DNA of 64,000 nucleotides from Cryptomeria japonica (lineage: Eukaryota > Streptophyta > Pinopsida > Cupressales > Cupressaceae), in contig NC_081409.1 in assembly GCF_030272615.1 (NCBI RefSeq), positions 471,442,573 through 471,506,572 of the forward strand. The letters run 5' to 3'. The notes under the pieces are model-generated. The model made no database searches, was not told where the DNA came from, and saw only the letters and a program-made list of their open reading frames with translations. This document shows positions 35,655 to 48,200 of the stretch, piece after piece (position 1 is the first letter of the stretch; every line of letters begins with the position of its first letter). The position numbers and the translations under genes were made by a program.

Positions 35655-35879
35655 AGTTGTCTACAAAATTTCAATTCCATAATCTTTGTTAAGGTGTGCT
35701 CTATTGGAAGGAAGAACCAGGAGATCAGTAAGTAATGTTTTCCTCCACAGGAGGTGGTGGCTCTATTCTACATAACAAGATCTATTTCAGTTGGTGACCC
35801 TACTAAGGGGGAAGATCTAGAAGGAGATTAAAATTTTCCTTTTTGCAAGAAATAGCAATTTTGGTTTATAATGTTTCAA

Positions 35880-37940
35880 AGAAAACCATTTATTCCAGAT
35901 GGCATCAGGCCATTGGATCTCAGAATCTTTCAATGTATCCCGAACAAGTTTTTCCCTAAGCTTTCATAACTTGTACCAAAATTCCATGGGGAATATGATG
36001 AATTAGCACTTGATCATTTCGGCTCATTTTATACATTCGAAAAGGATTATGAGATTTATGCAGAAGATTATGTGATGAAGTTATTCATCAGGACATTGAA
36101 GGATAATGCAAGAGAAGCCTATGAATCACTCCCTACACAAAGAATCTCATCATGGAGGGAGTTGGAGCAATGGTTCCTTGATGTGTTTCATGATGTAGGT
36201 GAAGAAGGAAGCATGTGCTATGAGCTAGAGGAAGACCAAGAATACACTATGGAAACAAAATTTTGTGTCTCTCTCTTGGATGAATTTTTAAATATAAAAA
36301 AATAAGAAGATGAATCTGCAGTAAATTTATTCATGAGGATGTTCAATATTTATCAGGAGATACCTTCAGATGTCAAGCCTCCATTTTATGAGTTATTAAA
36401 TAAAATATATATGTTAGGGTATGACTCTCAGTTGTATAGTTTCCTCAGGTATCTACATGATGAAATTATTACAGAAGATAATGGATGCAAGATGAGATCT
36501 ATAGAGGGAACACAAAACCCTAATGAAGAGGGAAGTTTGGATCAGATTGAAGAAGAATCCATTGTTGATGAGACTTGTGTGGAAATAGACAACATGCAAT
36601 ATCAGAAGGAAGATTGTATGCTCAGTAGTGAACAAATTTCACATCTTCTGGATAGAGAGTATTAGAGAAATGCAGAAAAGGAAAAAGAGGTGTGTCATGG
36701 ACAACAGATAGAATGTGCACATGCACCTGGAAATAGGTTCAAATCTTTTTCAAGTCAGTTGTGTGATGACATGACAGAGGATGGCTGCCATTTGGAAAAA
36801 AACTTTATGTGATGAGTCCTCCTATTTCTCTAATAAATACATTAATGACAATGAGAGCACATATGATGACCAAAAAATTTAAGACTCATATAACTATCAA
36901 GATCATTTTAAATGTTTTCCTCTTTATAATAATGCAGATATAAATGATGCAATGACATACTGCCAGAGTATGTCTAACAAAAATCTCTGTGTTTTCAAAT
37001 CCACTACATGAAGAATAAGAAATATCTCCAGATGATCAGGAGATCTTATTGAGCAATGACATAAATTAACAATGAGGATAATTGGGAGCATTGTTATGGA
37101 TCAGAAAAGTTGCATTCTCCAAAGCACACTTAGACAAATAAAACTGGTGATATAAATTTTTCAAAAATAAAAGAAAATGTTCATGAGAAAAGTTTAGGGT
37201 TTCCAAATAATCTATCTCTCCAACAAAAGGTACAATTGAAAAGTAAGCCTAAGTATGAATTTTTGACTTTAGGTTTACATCAATCACATACGGGAGTAAC
37301 AAAAAAAAAAAAATCTCCCAATTCTGATGTTGATATTGTTAGTATGATTTCACCTAATCACAACAAGGAAATAAAGGTTGAAAGCCAACATCTCTCGGGA
37401 GAAATGGAGAAACCCTATAAAATAGGGATGAATATTGATGTATTTCCAAATATAGGAGTATTTCAAAGGAAAAACCCTTATAAGGATAAAAGCATGATGG
37501 TTGAGAGGAATTTTATTTCCTATATGGTAAATTCAAGGAGGGGTAAAAAGCAATATGTCAGGGATGATTTGAAGTGTATCCATAAAGTAAGGAGAGATAA
37601 TGTGATATTTAAAAATATTAGAAAGTCTCAAAAGATAGACCTTTATAAATCAAATGATATAATGATTTATAAAGGTTTGATGCCCTGTGTAGTGAAAACA
37701 AAAGGAGATTGTTGTGATTCTTTTAGCATGGAATATCAAGACAAAAATAAAATATATTACAACATATATGGTAAACATGAAAATATGACAATTGATAAGC
37801 TTTACGATGAAATTGGATTGGTTGATGATATGTGCCAAACTGGAATAATTTTGCATGATGAGAACCAAGTGTTTGATCCAAGAAAAATGAGTGTTCATGT
37901 TTTTGGGACCTCGGGGCCACCAGATGTAGTTTTAACATAA
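35880..37940 (+). pseudogene. Gag-like polyprotein of element B (several nonsense codons)
   Basis: One main frame of about 680 codons ends at TAA 37938. The N-terminal part, FIPDGIRPLD, corresponds to FDGIPGYPNQIPSD of array A. The capsid core follows at 36072-36305 (LFIRTLKDNAREAYESL, then RISSWRELEQWFLDVF), a Retrotrans_gag pattern. After an acidic middle (36333-36665) the frame is poorly preserved from 36666 to 37235. It is open again for 234 codons (37236-37940), a Lys-rich region with the C-terminal motif LHDENQVFD shared with array A. No zinc knuckle or enzyme domain is visible. A run of 12 A (37301-37312) lies in the last block. Confidence 0.75.
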
Positions 37941-38034
37941 TCTACAAAAGGGATGTGATTGGCAATGGTCTACTCTACCAGAGAAAACTGGATTCTTGCT
38001 ATGCCCAAAAGGGGCATACATCCCCAAACAGAGT

Positions 38035-41000
38035 TGTTGTTCACCAAAAGTGATAACCCAAGAACACCTGCAATTGATCTATGAAGTATCCAATTCAATC
38101 TATGAAGAACCTCAGGGCTTGGACAACATGACAAGGATATGAATCCTTCTACTCTTCAGGCTCTGCAAAACCTAGGCGGGTACACCTTTGATGCTTAGAA
38201 TTAAACCTATTACACACCTATGATAGCATCAACATAAATAGATAGATCTCACCAGGGCTCCAAAACAAGTAGTTTATTGTAGATGGGCTAGATCTACACA
38301 TAAAACTCAACTATGCTTGAGCATGAGATAGATGAAACATTTCAAAACATAACATAAAATAAAGGTATTCTGATTGGATTTTAAATTGTTTGAGAATCCC
38401 CTTAATTGCAGAATCAGTGCCTTATCCAAGGGCAACAGAGTCACACATCAAACTATAGATGTAAACTTATACTGCAGATCCTTCTTCATTCTTAAGTATT
38501 CCCGCATTTAATGCCTTGCATAAATGCATTACTCAGCTCACTCACATAAAATATCAAATCCAGAAACTATATTCCATTATTCATGATTTATTACAAAATT
38601 TAAATTCTTCCTTGAAGAATCCCTGCAAACAATCACAACTACCTCCTTGAGATAACAAATCTCAGCCTCCTTGAGGATCTGATTTGAATATAATGAAAAT
38701 ACAAATCCAGAGACAAATTCTGTGTGAATTTGTGCATGCCTTACATACACAAGAACCTGCAACTAAGAACACCTATAGCAAAGAATTGAACTCCATTACT
38801 GAAAGGAAAACCCTACTCTGTACAATCTTGAAGAAAACTCAGAATTGGAAGCCATGAAAATATGGAGCCATTCTCCAAATTTCTGGAACCCTTACAAAAT
38901 GAGAAGAATTGGGAATAAGGAGAGGGAACAAAATCAAATCTGCAACTGAAATTGCCAAGTATCTCCTCTCTAACTAAATTTCACTCCCCTGGAAACTGCT
39001 CTCGAAATATCCCACATTTGTCAAAATTAACAACCTGACTAGATTCCTCATTTCGAGAAATTTCAAGCGATATATAGCACTTCATATTTTAGCTAAAAAT
39101 GAGACCCTGAGCGAATTAATCATTTATGTGCACAATCATTTAAATTTTTGAATTATTCAATATAGTTGAAACTATATCTTTAACTGATTTTAATTTTGAT
39201 TTTTGCTCCCTTTTGGCCTTGACGCTTTGCCACATGGTGGGACCTGATTGGTCGATAGGGTCCACTGGGTGCCACCTGGGATGACACCTGATCACTCTGC
39301 CACGTGTCCGCATGCTTTTTAGCCACCTCAGTGCCACATCATCACCACCTCATCGAGGCCCGCCTGCTGGACCGCTGACTGGATCTGCCACCTCATCGGG
39401 ACTCGGACTGCAATCTTCCTTTCGCCATTTTGCGGCCTTTATTCGGCATGCATCTTCACTCCACGAACTTGCGCGAGCCCTTGATCTTCATCAAACCTGC
39501 ATGTTCTTTAACTTAGCTCATTTTCGCCATTTCGCAGCCATTAACTCGTGAGCATCTTCGATCTCCGAAATTACGCAGACTGTCTGATCATCTTGAACCT
39601 GTAGGGTCTTTACCTCTTTTCACTATTTCGTAGGGTTTAACTGGTGAGCACCTTCGGCTTACGAATCAACGCGCTCTGTTGGATCATCTCAGACCTGCTC
39701 ACTGGTTAAGCCAACCTTTCTCTGCAAAATTTGCCCAGTCTACCTCAGGAAGCATGCCTACGTGGGGTCCATCCAATCACTGCTCAGTCACCTCTTCCAT
39801 CACCTCGGGATCCGCACCCATGTGTAGGCCCACCTTGGGTGCCCAACGACACCATCCGTCAAAAGCCTAGAGGCTTTGACATATTAGATGAGTGTGTTCT
39901 TGCATATAAATATCAAAATGGTCCACTCCCCAACCAATGTGGGATAATGTCATTTTGCCTGTAGCTGCATTTTGAAGGTTCTCTCTGAGTTTTAATGGTG
40001 TTTACTTGCTCACTTGCCACATCTAAGGGAAGGAAGACTGCTGAAGGATGCCCACATGCCATGCTCCAAACACCACGCCCATTACCTAATGCACATTAGA
40101 TTTTCTTATGAGTTTCTTGAGCTTCTATAGCTGCTGACTGAGCATCACGTGGGGGGCCTTGGATTGGTTTATATTTTCTTTGAAAACCTTGTGGTCTTTG
40201 CCTTCTCAAACACTACGTGGAGGGGATAATACTCCTGTAGTTACATTGGCATTAGCTTCAATTTGTTTGGAAGCTTGCTGCGTAATCCACATAGAGGGAG
40301 AGCACGTGAAGAGGAGGAGGACGTTGCTGTTCATTTCATGGGAAATTTCAACAACCTTTGTCATACCACAGACCCACGCACTTTGCAAACTGCATTGTAT
40401 TCATTTGGTTGAAATGTTTTAAAACCTCCATGTCATGCAAAATGAGGGGAAATGCATTTTAACTTGGCAATTTGCATTGAAGGATTTGATTTTCTTTCAC
40501 CCCATTTTGTTCCACCCCACGCAGGGAAAAGGCAACACCTACAGATGCATTTAACATGATATTTTCTTCAGCCTTTTACCCACTATGCCACGCAGGGAAA
40601 ACTTTGTTCTTTAAAACCACATTGAAATCCACCTTCCATCTCACAGCATGAGGGAACATTCAGGTTGCATCTTGCACTCGCATTATCAAGTTTTTTTTTT
40701 TTAAATGCTCTCCTCCAGCCATCATGTGCCATTGGAGATGGGCATTCAACCTACCAAATGCATTGATTGGAGGTTGTTGTTGTCATAGCTGCTACCAAAG
40801 GGAGAGCACATGAGGGGAAAAACTTGCCATGATGGAGGAAAAACATTTAAAGGAGCAAATGGGAATTCCCTAATGTTTTTGGCAAAAGGAATTACATTCA
40901 AATAAAATGAATCTGCAACATTCCTAGAGGAGGTTAACTAAGCTACCATCATCCACCATTGTCTATTGATTTCCCACCACTAAAAGATTTGACTGCAATC

Positions 41001-42677
41001 TGACATGATTCCTTTAATGGAATAAGTCCTATCATAAAAATCCAATATGTTCTGGTTCTACTCTGAGACAGTCATTGGTTCTGTTCAATGTAACAAAGTC
41101 TAAACTTAGAGTTTACGCCTGGCAATGTTTTACGTGGAGAGGATGCTGGCAAAGTCATGGAATTTGGGCTTTACACCAGCCATTGCATTTGCTAAAGTTT
41201 TTATTTGTTGAAGATTCTTAAAATCTTTTAAGACCTCCCTTTCATCTGAGCATATCCAAATAATCCCTCGCATCCTCATTTTGTACCCCTCTGAAAAGCT
41301 ACAAGCATCATTCCTTAAGTCTAAAAAGATCATAATCTCTAATATACCAATCTGGCGTATTCAATTTTGAGTAATCCATAGCATCAATCACTTTTCTTTA
41401 TTATCTCCAGGGAGTTAAAATGTTGTGAAATTTAGAACATTCCGCCACAAAAAAAAATGTGCGAGCATGAGCCAGGTCGGGCCCCAAAGTGGGTCCAACT
41501 AAAAAAAAAATTGTTTTCATGCAACTGACCTCTGAAATACTTCACGGACCTCAAACATATCTCTGGAAATGATCGGCATCATTTTCAGATCATTAATCCG
41601 CATTTTACAACCTTTAGGCAATTACGCCACATTTTCGCATTTAATCGCGAAGACGTAATTTTCAAACCTGTTAAAACACCTTTCTGGATCTTGTCGTCTA
41701 ACAGGCGTGTACTCTGATATGCAAGCATGAAATCTACCAAACGGTTTCTCAAGACAAGTCCCGAGCAAAGAGATATTAATTTGCAAAAATGACAAACTGG
41801 CTTTGTTGACACTGCGGACCTGACGAAGTCAATGTTCTGGCAACACATGACACCTTTCTCAAAAATACCAAACGACCTCCGTAGGCCCTCAAATTTGAAA
41901 CATAGATACCTTAAAGTACATACTAAAACTTAGAGATCTTGGTTCGACCAAAAGTCTGACAGGATGCAAATGGTGCGCTTATGAAAATGGCTACATTAAC
42001 TGATATAGCACTGGAAGTATGGATCACTGAAAACAATGACTCAATGAACCCTTTTAAAAACCGATCAAATGGATTGATAGAGGCTTGAAATTTGAAACGT
42101 AGCTCATCATTTATACCAGTAATAACCTAGAGCAAACATTATGTCATAACACTTACTGAGGCAACTTTTACATTTGTGCGAAATAGGGCTCCAACTAGCT
42201 GTCGAAACAGGGACTTGTCAAAACACACAAACTGCAAACAGATTGATCTTCAAAAACTGAGCAAATGGACTCGTTAGGACTTGAAATTTTGCAGGATAAC
42301 TCACATTTATGCATAGAATCCAATCCACTTTTAATTTCTTCATGAAAATCAATAGGGAAAAATATATAATTGCTCAAAGTAGGCTACTCAATAAAATCTG
42401 CATTTGTGCCTAAAATGCACTTTCAACTCACCCCTCGAAATGGGTACCTCATAAACTTATCCAAACTGAATTCTGAAAGTTGCACATCATTGAATAGGCC
42501 AAATGAAAGGTGTAGGACATGAATCCCGAGCCTAACCCCTTGAAAATCAACTGGCTCCATTTTTCCCTCTCGCAAACTAGGCCATTCAAACTGACTCATT
42601 TAGGTACTTTTCTGACATGCAGAGCAAAATTTTGAAATGGCCCTCTAAACTTGACTCAATTTTAATGAGTCCCAACA
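38035..42677 (-). repeat. Solo LTR of family A, inverted (4643 bp), inside element B
   Basis: On the minus strand it opens TGTTGGGACTCATT and closes GAACAACA, collinear with the array A LTRs but clearly more diverged and longer. The flanks are AGAGT (38030-38034) and AGAGC (42678-42682), an imperfect 5-bp TSD. No internal region follows, so it is a solo LTR, normally left by recombination between the two LTRs of an element. It keeps the TG start that all three array copies have as TA, the leader module at 38155-38187, and the palindrome with 7-bp arms at 39161-39176. Of its open frames, 41848-41585 on the minus strand corresponds to 9567-9884 of the first array LTR. Confidence 0.9.
38155..38187 (-). 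promoter_or_regulatory. Shared LTR leader module, inverted family A solo LTR
   Basis: The minus strand reads GGTGTACCCGCCTAGG followed by TTTTGCAGAGCCTGAA. Confidence 0.6.
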
Positions 42678-42685
42678 AGAGCCAC

Positions 42686-44170
42686 TATTGGGGCTTCAAA
42701 TTTCCAAATAATTTCAAGCACCCTACTATTAAAAATAGTGGTCACTTCATGGAAATGACACATAATGGATGATTAATGATTTGAACAACTAGAGTAAAGG
42801 AGGATATTAATAAATTAATTCCAATGGAACCTATGAAAGACTAGTGTTTTTGATCTATAGAAAAGATGATATGAACAAAGAATTAAAATGAATGAAAAAT
42901 GAAAATATAAGAAATACCCATTTCATAAAATCAAGTTTCCAAGCTCCAATAAAAATATTAGATCTCTACAATGTGTTTTTGGCTGTAGACAATATAGAAG
43001 AACGTAAGAAGGCTGAAAAGCCTATTATTTCGACCTACATGAAAGAATATGTCGACTTGGAATGCAAATGTATGAAAATATCAAATATGATGAAGACCCA
43101 TTTTAGAAGTGGATATTTCCTACCACCCAAAAAATTTTCAGATTATTATCTGAAGTTTAAGGTAGCCGACCAAATAAAAACCCGAAAGATAGCTTAAAGC
43201 AAGGTTATTGACTAACTAGTTTGCATATTAATTTCAAAGGGTTTTGTTAATTTAAATGTAAAATGGTGACTTTTCACCCCAAATGGGGTATGGTTCCCAT
43301 TAAACCACATATATAAGTGGTTAAAAAATGTAGATATGGGGGAGAGTCATAAGAACAACATAATGCTGTAAGGATTGAATATCATTTTGTATTAGAGAAG
43401 TCTATAGGAAGAAGAAGTATCATTTTGTGCAAGCAATCTGTAATGAAGTATTTACAAGTGTAGCTTATGTATGCAATTATTTCCTGAAGATTAATATACA
43501 AGGTTCACTGTATCTTTTTCCAAATATTTTTTACACTTTTGTGTTGATGAGTTATCTTTGTCCTCTTGATAAATCTGTTTATAGATTTGCTATGATGTGA
43601 ATCACATGTCATTGCATTAAGTGAAAGATTGAGTTCTTATTGTTTGTATAACGCATACTGAACCTTCATAGTTTATGAGAAATTGTCTCTTGAGTTGATA
43701 AGATATTTTGTCAATAAAGTGTCATATATATCACCGGATAGAGGCACTGGTCTGTTATTGATCTTTTAAGGTTTTGATATGTATGCATTCAAGGTCCTTG
43801 ATAGAAACATTCTTCCCAAATCCTATATGAACTGATCTCTGTAGATTTCATTTAAGTCCTGAAAGCAATCTCATTTTCAATATAAATTCACAATCATTTC
43901 TTTTCAAAGGATTCACTTAAATACATAATCAAGCATAATTGCAGAACAACAGTTTGCCAGTTTTTGTAATTTGCTAAAAGTCTTAAATCCACTTTGAATA
44001 ATCTCTTTTGTGCTTGAGAGGAAGAGGTATACCCACCTAGGTTCAGTGGAGCCTTAAGTGCAGAGGGATTTGGTCTTCGACCATCCCTATTCGTTGGCCA
44101 AGGCTAGTTGTTTTATTTGAGGATTTGGAAAACCCTTAAGTTTTTCAATCTGTGGTTTTGGGTACCAACA
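42686..44170 (+). repeat. 3' LTR of element B (1485 bp)
   Basis: Runs from TATTGGGGCTTC to TACCAACA and is followed by the TSD GGATC. It begins TA where the 5' LTR begins TG. The TATA box is at 43310-43317 and the leader module at 44026-44060. The open frame 42892-43197 (101 codons) has a stop-containing counterpart in the 5' LTR and is not taken as a gene. Confidence 0.95.
44026..44060 (+). promoter_or_regulatory. Shared LTR leader module, family B 3' LTR
   Basis: GGTATACCCACCTAGG is followed by TTCAGTGGAGCCTTAAG. Confidence 0.6.
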
Positions 44171-44175
44171 GGATC

Positions 44176-44262
44176 ACCAACACATTTCTCTACAACACCA
44201 AAATAGAGGAATGTGTTAACATCAATGACAACAACATATCCTAGCAACAACAATATCCAACA
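44176..44262 (-). repeat. 3' LTR of element D, remaining 87 bp
   Basis: Continues the LTR interrupted at 34033 and ends AATATCCAACA on the plus strand, matching the end of the 5' LTR at 61694-61704. The TSD copy of B lies just before it. Confidence 0.9.
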
Positions 44263-44275
44263 ATCTCCCCCTTTG
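44263..44275 (-). other. Polypurine tract of element D
   Basis: The minus strand reads AAAGGGGGAGAT directly against the 3' LTR. Further C-rich runs (purine tracts on the coding strand) lie at about 44342 and 44401. Confidence 0.85.
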
Positions 44276-44579
44276 GCATTAATGGCAACATATGAATGTG
44301 AAAAATAATCAATGCAAAGGAATAAATCAACAACAACAAACTCCCCCTAAGATCATGCACACAAAGCTCCATAGATAAGGCAGTTCTTCACATGCTTTTC
44401 TCCCCCTTTGACAACAATGCCAAATATATAAACTGATCAAGTTTCTGTCCTCAAACTAGATAAAATGTCTCCTTAGGATAAACTCATGGCTTTGAACAAC
44501 ATACTAACTACCCCAACTAAGTAGCAACACCAACTCATCAACCGAGATAAGAAGATAAGACTATGAAGTCCACGGAATT
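44276..44579 (-). other. 3' untranslated region of element D
   Basis: Lies between the RNase H C-terminus and the PPT. It carries additional purine-rich tracts on the coding strand and no coding motif. Confidence 0.6.
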
Positions 44580-45223
44580 AATGCCTCTCAATGCACCTAG
44601 TTCTCATCAGGAGGGGCAGATACCCCTAACTTGTCTCTCAAATACATAAATGTATTTGCAAGCAAAGGCTTAGTGAAAATATCTACAATTCGGATCTTTT
44701 GTAGATACATACTCTAGTTTTACGTTTTCATCACTGACTTTCTCCCTCAAGAAATGATACTTAATTGATATATGCTTTGTTTTAGAGTGCATCACCAAAT
44801 TCTTGGAAATATTAATAGCACTTGAATTGTCACAGTAAATAAAGTAGGTTCATCATACATAACTCTTATGTCTTTCAACATCTTCTTCATCCAAATGACC
44901 TGAGTACAATTACTAGCAACAACAATATATTCAACTTTAGGAGTAGATAGAGATATAGCGTGTTGTTTCTTACTTACCCATGAAACCAACATCTTCCCTA
45001 AAAAGAAAGCTCCACCGATAGTTCTATTTTGATCATCTACATCACTTGCCTAATCAACATCAGTATAGGCAAATAGCATAAAATCATCATTCTTCGGATA
45101 TGACAACCCATAGTCAACAGTTCCCTTCAAATATCTAAAAATCCTCTTCACAGCAGTAACATGAGTCTCTTTAGGATCAACTTGAAATCTGGTACAAAGA
45201 CATACAACATGCATGATATTTGG
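44580..45223 (-). pseudogene. RNase H region of element D pol
   Basis: Read right to left. It opens PNIMHVVCLCTRF, then KRIFRYLKGTVDYGLSY, AYTDVD (equivalent to the catalytic Y-x-D-x-D), GGAFFLGK, LVSWVSKKQHAISLST and KVEYIVVASNCTQVIWMKK. In this last part the Glu expected in TEAEY is conserved but the residue before it has changed to Val. Frame changes follow, and the tail HYLREKVS..LEYVST is recognisable down to about 44600. The start of the domain was separated from reverse transcriptase by the X insertion at 45224. RNase H removes the RNA template during reverse transcription. This copy is dead. Confidence 0.85.
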
Positions 45224-48200
45224 TGTAATGCCCCACCAGGAAACCCCGAAGGGATTAAGCCATAACACAAGAATAGAGTGCAATAATTTTTTATTTTAAA
45301 AGTTACACCACATTAAGATACAACAAGATATCAAAGATTCAGATTACATAGCGGAAGACATCAACTAACACCTAAAGAGTTTCCCAACGAGATTACGTAA
45401 ATTTCACAATTCACTTAACTCACACAATTAATCCAATAAGCTGAATATCTTAATAACAAGATAATTCTGAATCAGGATAATTTCTTTCAAAAGATGGAAA
45501 TATAAATCACAAGCAAAGACTCATCCATAAGATCTATTCATAATCTTCATTCAAGCTTTTCATAAAAATACAAGCCATACATCTAATATTCTAACACACT
45601 AGAATTTCATCATAAACATGAGAGATCTTTTCAAGCATACTTAATTTCTTTAACAACAACTGAATACATTCCATTACTCTAAGTTACATTCTTTCATATT
45701 CCAATTTATTGCATTTTAAAAGACGATTACATACATGCATCAACGATAATTCTCATCTAAACCACTTGCGCATTCGATCAACATGGCTTTCAAGAAGGGA
45801 CTGAATATAAGCATTTAAAGTTAATTCCATTTATCCACTTAACCATTCTAACATAAGCTAATCATACATGATAAAGCTGAATAAAGGAAACATGAGAGGA
45901 TACACCACATAACACCATAATGATCTCGGAGTTCACCCCTAAAGGGCTACATCTCCGGGTCTGCTCAACTGCAAGACCCCTCTGATAAATAATAAGGTTA
46001 AGAATACAAGAGGTTACACTATTACAATCCGGCCATCAAGGTGAAACATAAACAATATACAAACGATCGCATCGGTCAATTAATACATAAACGATCCCTG
46101 AAAAGAACAGGATCCAGCTGAACATGATCAAAGCTAATACAAAGGTCCAAGAGAGCATCCATAAAACTGAGCCATCACCACCCAAGGTCTAACATGAAAC
46201 CGATACTCACAAGGGCATAGACAAAAGGACGACTCACAAAGGTACTCCTAACAGGACAGAATGACAACACACTAGCGAACGTAGGGACAAGTGTCATCAC
46301 ACAACCTGGTATGGATACCATGGCAAGTCTTCATAGGTCCCGGCCCCATACACTGGGTCACCCTGGCAACCTAATCCGAGCTTCCGGCCCATCCAAGCCT
46401 CATGTGGACCCACACATCCTCTCATGAAGACAAGGATGGTAGTTTGCCATTTCAGGCCTTCTCACAGCATGTCGAATCTATGATAGCACTCGTCCCATGT
46501 GTGAGGCACATTTATCTTACTTAGAAATTACATTCTAATCTACTTAAGGTTATCACTTATTAGACTCACTTTCGACGGGTTACCCAGCAACCACTTTCCC
46601 ATACGACACTAGATTATACTCGGACGAACTCAAAACCAAGGAATACACATGGTCAGACAAACGGAGTTCAAGAAGAGAGAAACAATCATCTGGTCAAACA
46701 CGACTCAAAGATGAACACTTACTGACAGTACTCTAACTAGAGACCTGACAAACTAAGGTCAACCATGAACCATCATTCGACTCACACAAAGAGGATAAGA
46801 TCAAAACGACACTACCACAATACAACAGTCAACTCGGAATCGAGGGCTGAAACAGGTACCCCAAGTCAAGCCATACGACAGGGTCCTACTAAACAAAGCA
46901 AAACATGCCATTTCATAATTAAAGGCGAATACAGAAATTAAACTTGCAAGGCAATAATCAGAAAGGCAATATCTTCTCAAATTGATTTAAACATTAAAAT
47001 CGATCAAGTTTTCTACATGATCTAAAATAGATTACAGTTATCTACCTCATCAAGGGATAAGTTGTTCTTGGTTTTCTAACTCCTAAGGTTCAAAGCATCG
47101 AACAGGCAAATTAAGCCATAATGAGTTTTTAACCAATTCATATTAATAAAAATTTAGACAACCATTAATCAACTAAAATAAGATACATTTAATCTCCAAT
47201 CAAAACGTCATAGACATACTGGTTCAAAATCAATCTCTACAATTTCCTAATTTCCAATCCCAGATGTACCATACGGATCATGGAAATATAAATATAAAAA
47301 GGAAGTCCAAATGAAGATAATCATTATCAAAAGCATATTGTTAAATTTCTAATGCCCAACGATAAATATTTCACTACTTTCAATTACTCAAATGATATGT
47401 TCTACGATAAAATTTAACATCATCAAGTAGTAATTACCTTGTATATATCCAATTAACATAACAAGATTAATGCCACCTTTAATCGTAATTAAGAACTAAT
47501 TAACACTAATCATTAAAATAATATTCAACATATGATAAGCATTTTTTTTTGAATGGAAAAAAACATACATTAAAAGAAAAAACCCATTTTATAAACTACG
47601 ATTTACAACATTTGAAAACGCATTTGAAAACGCATAAGAAAACGCAGCTAGGGCGGGCCATGCCCTAACCCTAGCCGCAAGGCACGGTGTGGGCGACGCC
47701 ACTGCGGTGCCCGCAGGCTTCGTGGTGCCCTGCGGCCACCGCGGCCCCTGCAGTCACCGCAGTGAGCCGCAGCCACAGCGGCCTGCTCGCAAGCAAGGAG
47801 GGGAACGTGCGGGGGACGAGCGGGGAGAAAGGAAAGCGCGCGAGGGAGGGGAGGAGGAGCGGGTGGAGCTCCGCTCCCCGCCCTCCAACCCCAAACCAAG
47901 GCTGTGCTAAATAAAACTCGCCCAGTTCGCTTAAAATAATAAACGCACAGTTCAATAAAAAAAAAACATATAAATTTTCTTTTAACACAGTTCGGTTTTA
48001 AAACAAACAAAAAAACTCGCCCACAACAAATTTCATAATGAACATATATATTCCGATAAAAGAACGCACAGGCTCAATTTAGTAAGTTCATTTTAAACGA
48101 ACTGCGTTTTTGGGTATCATGATATTTGGTGATAACCATATTTTTTTTTTTTTCCAAACACAAACAGGGTTTAACATCCAAAAGATATGGGGAATTACAA

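Larger units (their letters stand above)
34034..44170 (+). mobile_element. Element B: gag-only Ty3-like retrotransposon in the 3' LTR of D
   Basis: The LTRs are 34034-35521 and 42686-44170 (about 1.49 kb each). The internal region is about 2.5 kb and is interrupted near its 3' end by a solo LTR (38035-42677). A perfect 5-bp TSD GGATC lies at 34029-34033 and 44171-44175. The internal region holds only a Gag-like frame. Both the Gag and the end of the internal region resemble those of array A, so B is a second, distinct gag-only family of the same lineage. Confidence 0.9.

Noticed and set aside
42892-43197. 101-codon frame in the 3' LTR of B as a gene
   Set aside because: The same segment of the 5' LTR contains stops, and it is LTR sequence without a known domain.
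47648-48010. 120-codon and overlapping frames in the GC-rich part of X
   Set aside because: Frames are open on both strands at once and rich in Arg, Pro and Ala, as expected from GC-rich composition. No family motif, and the region is inside a TSD-bounded LTR-type insertion.
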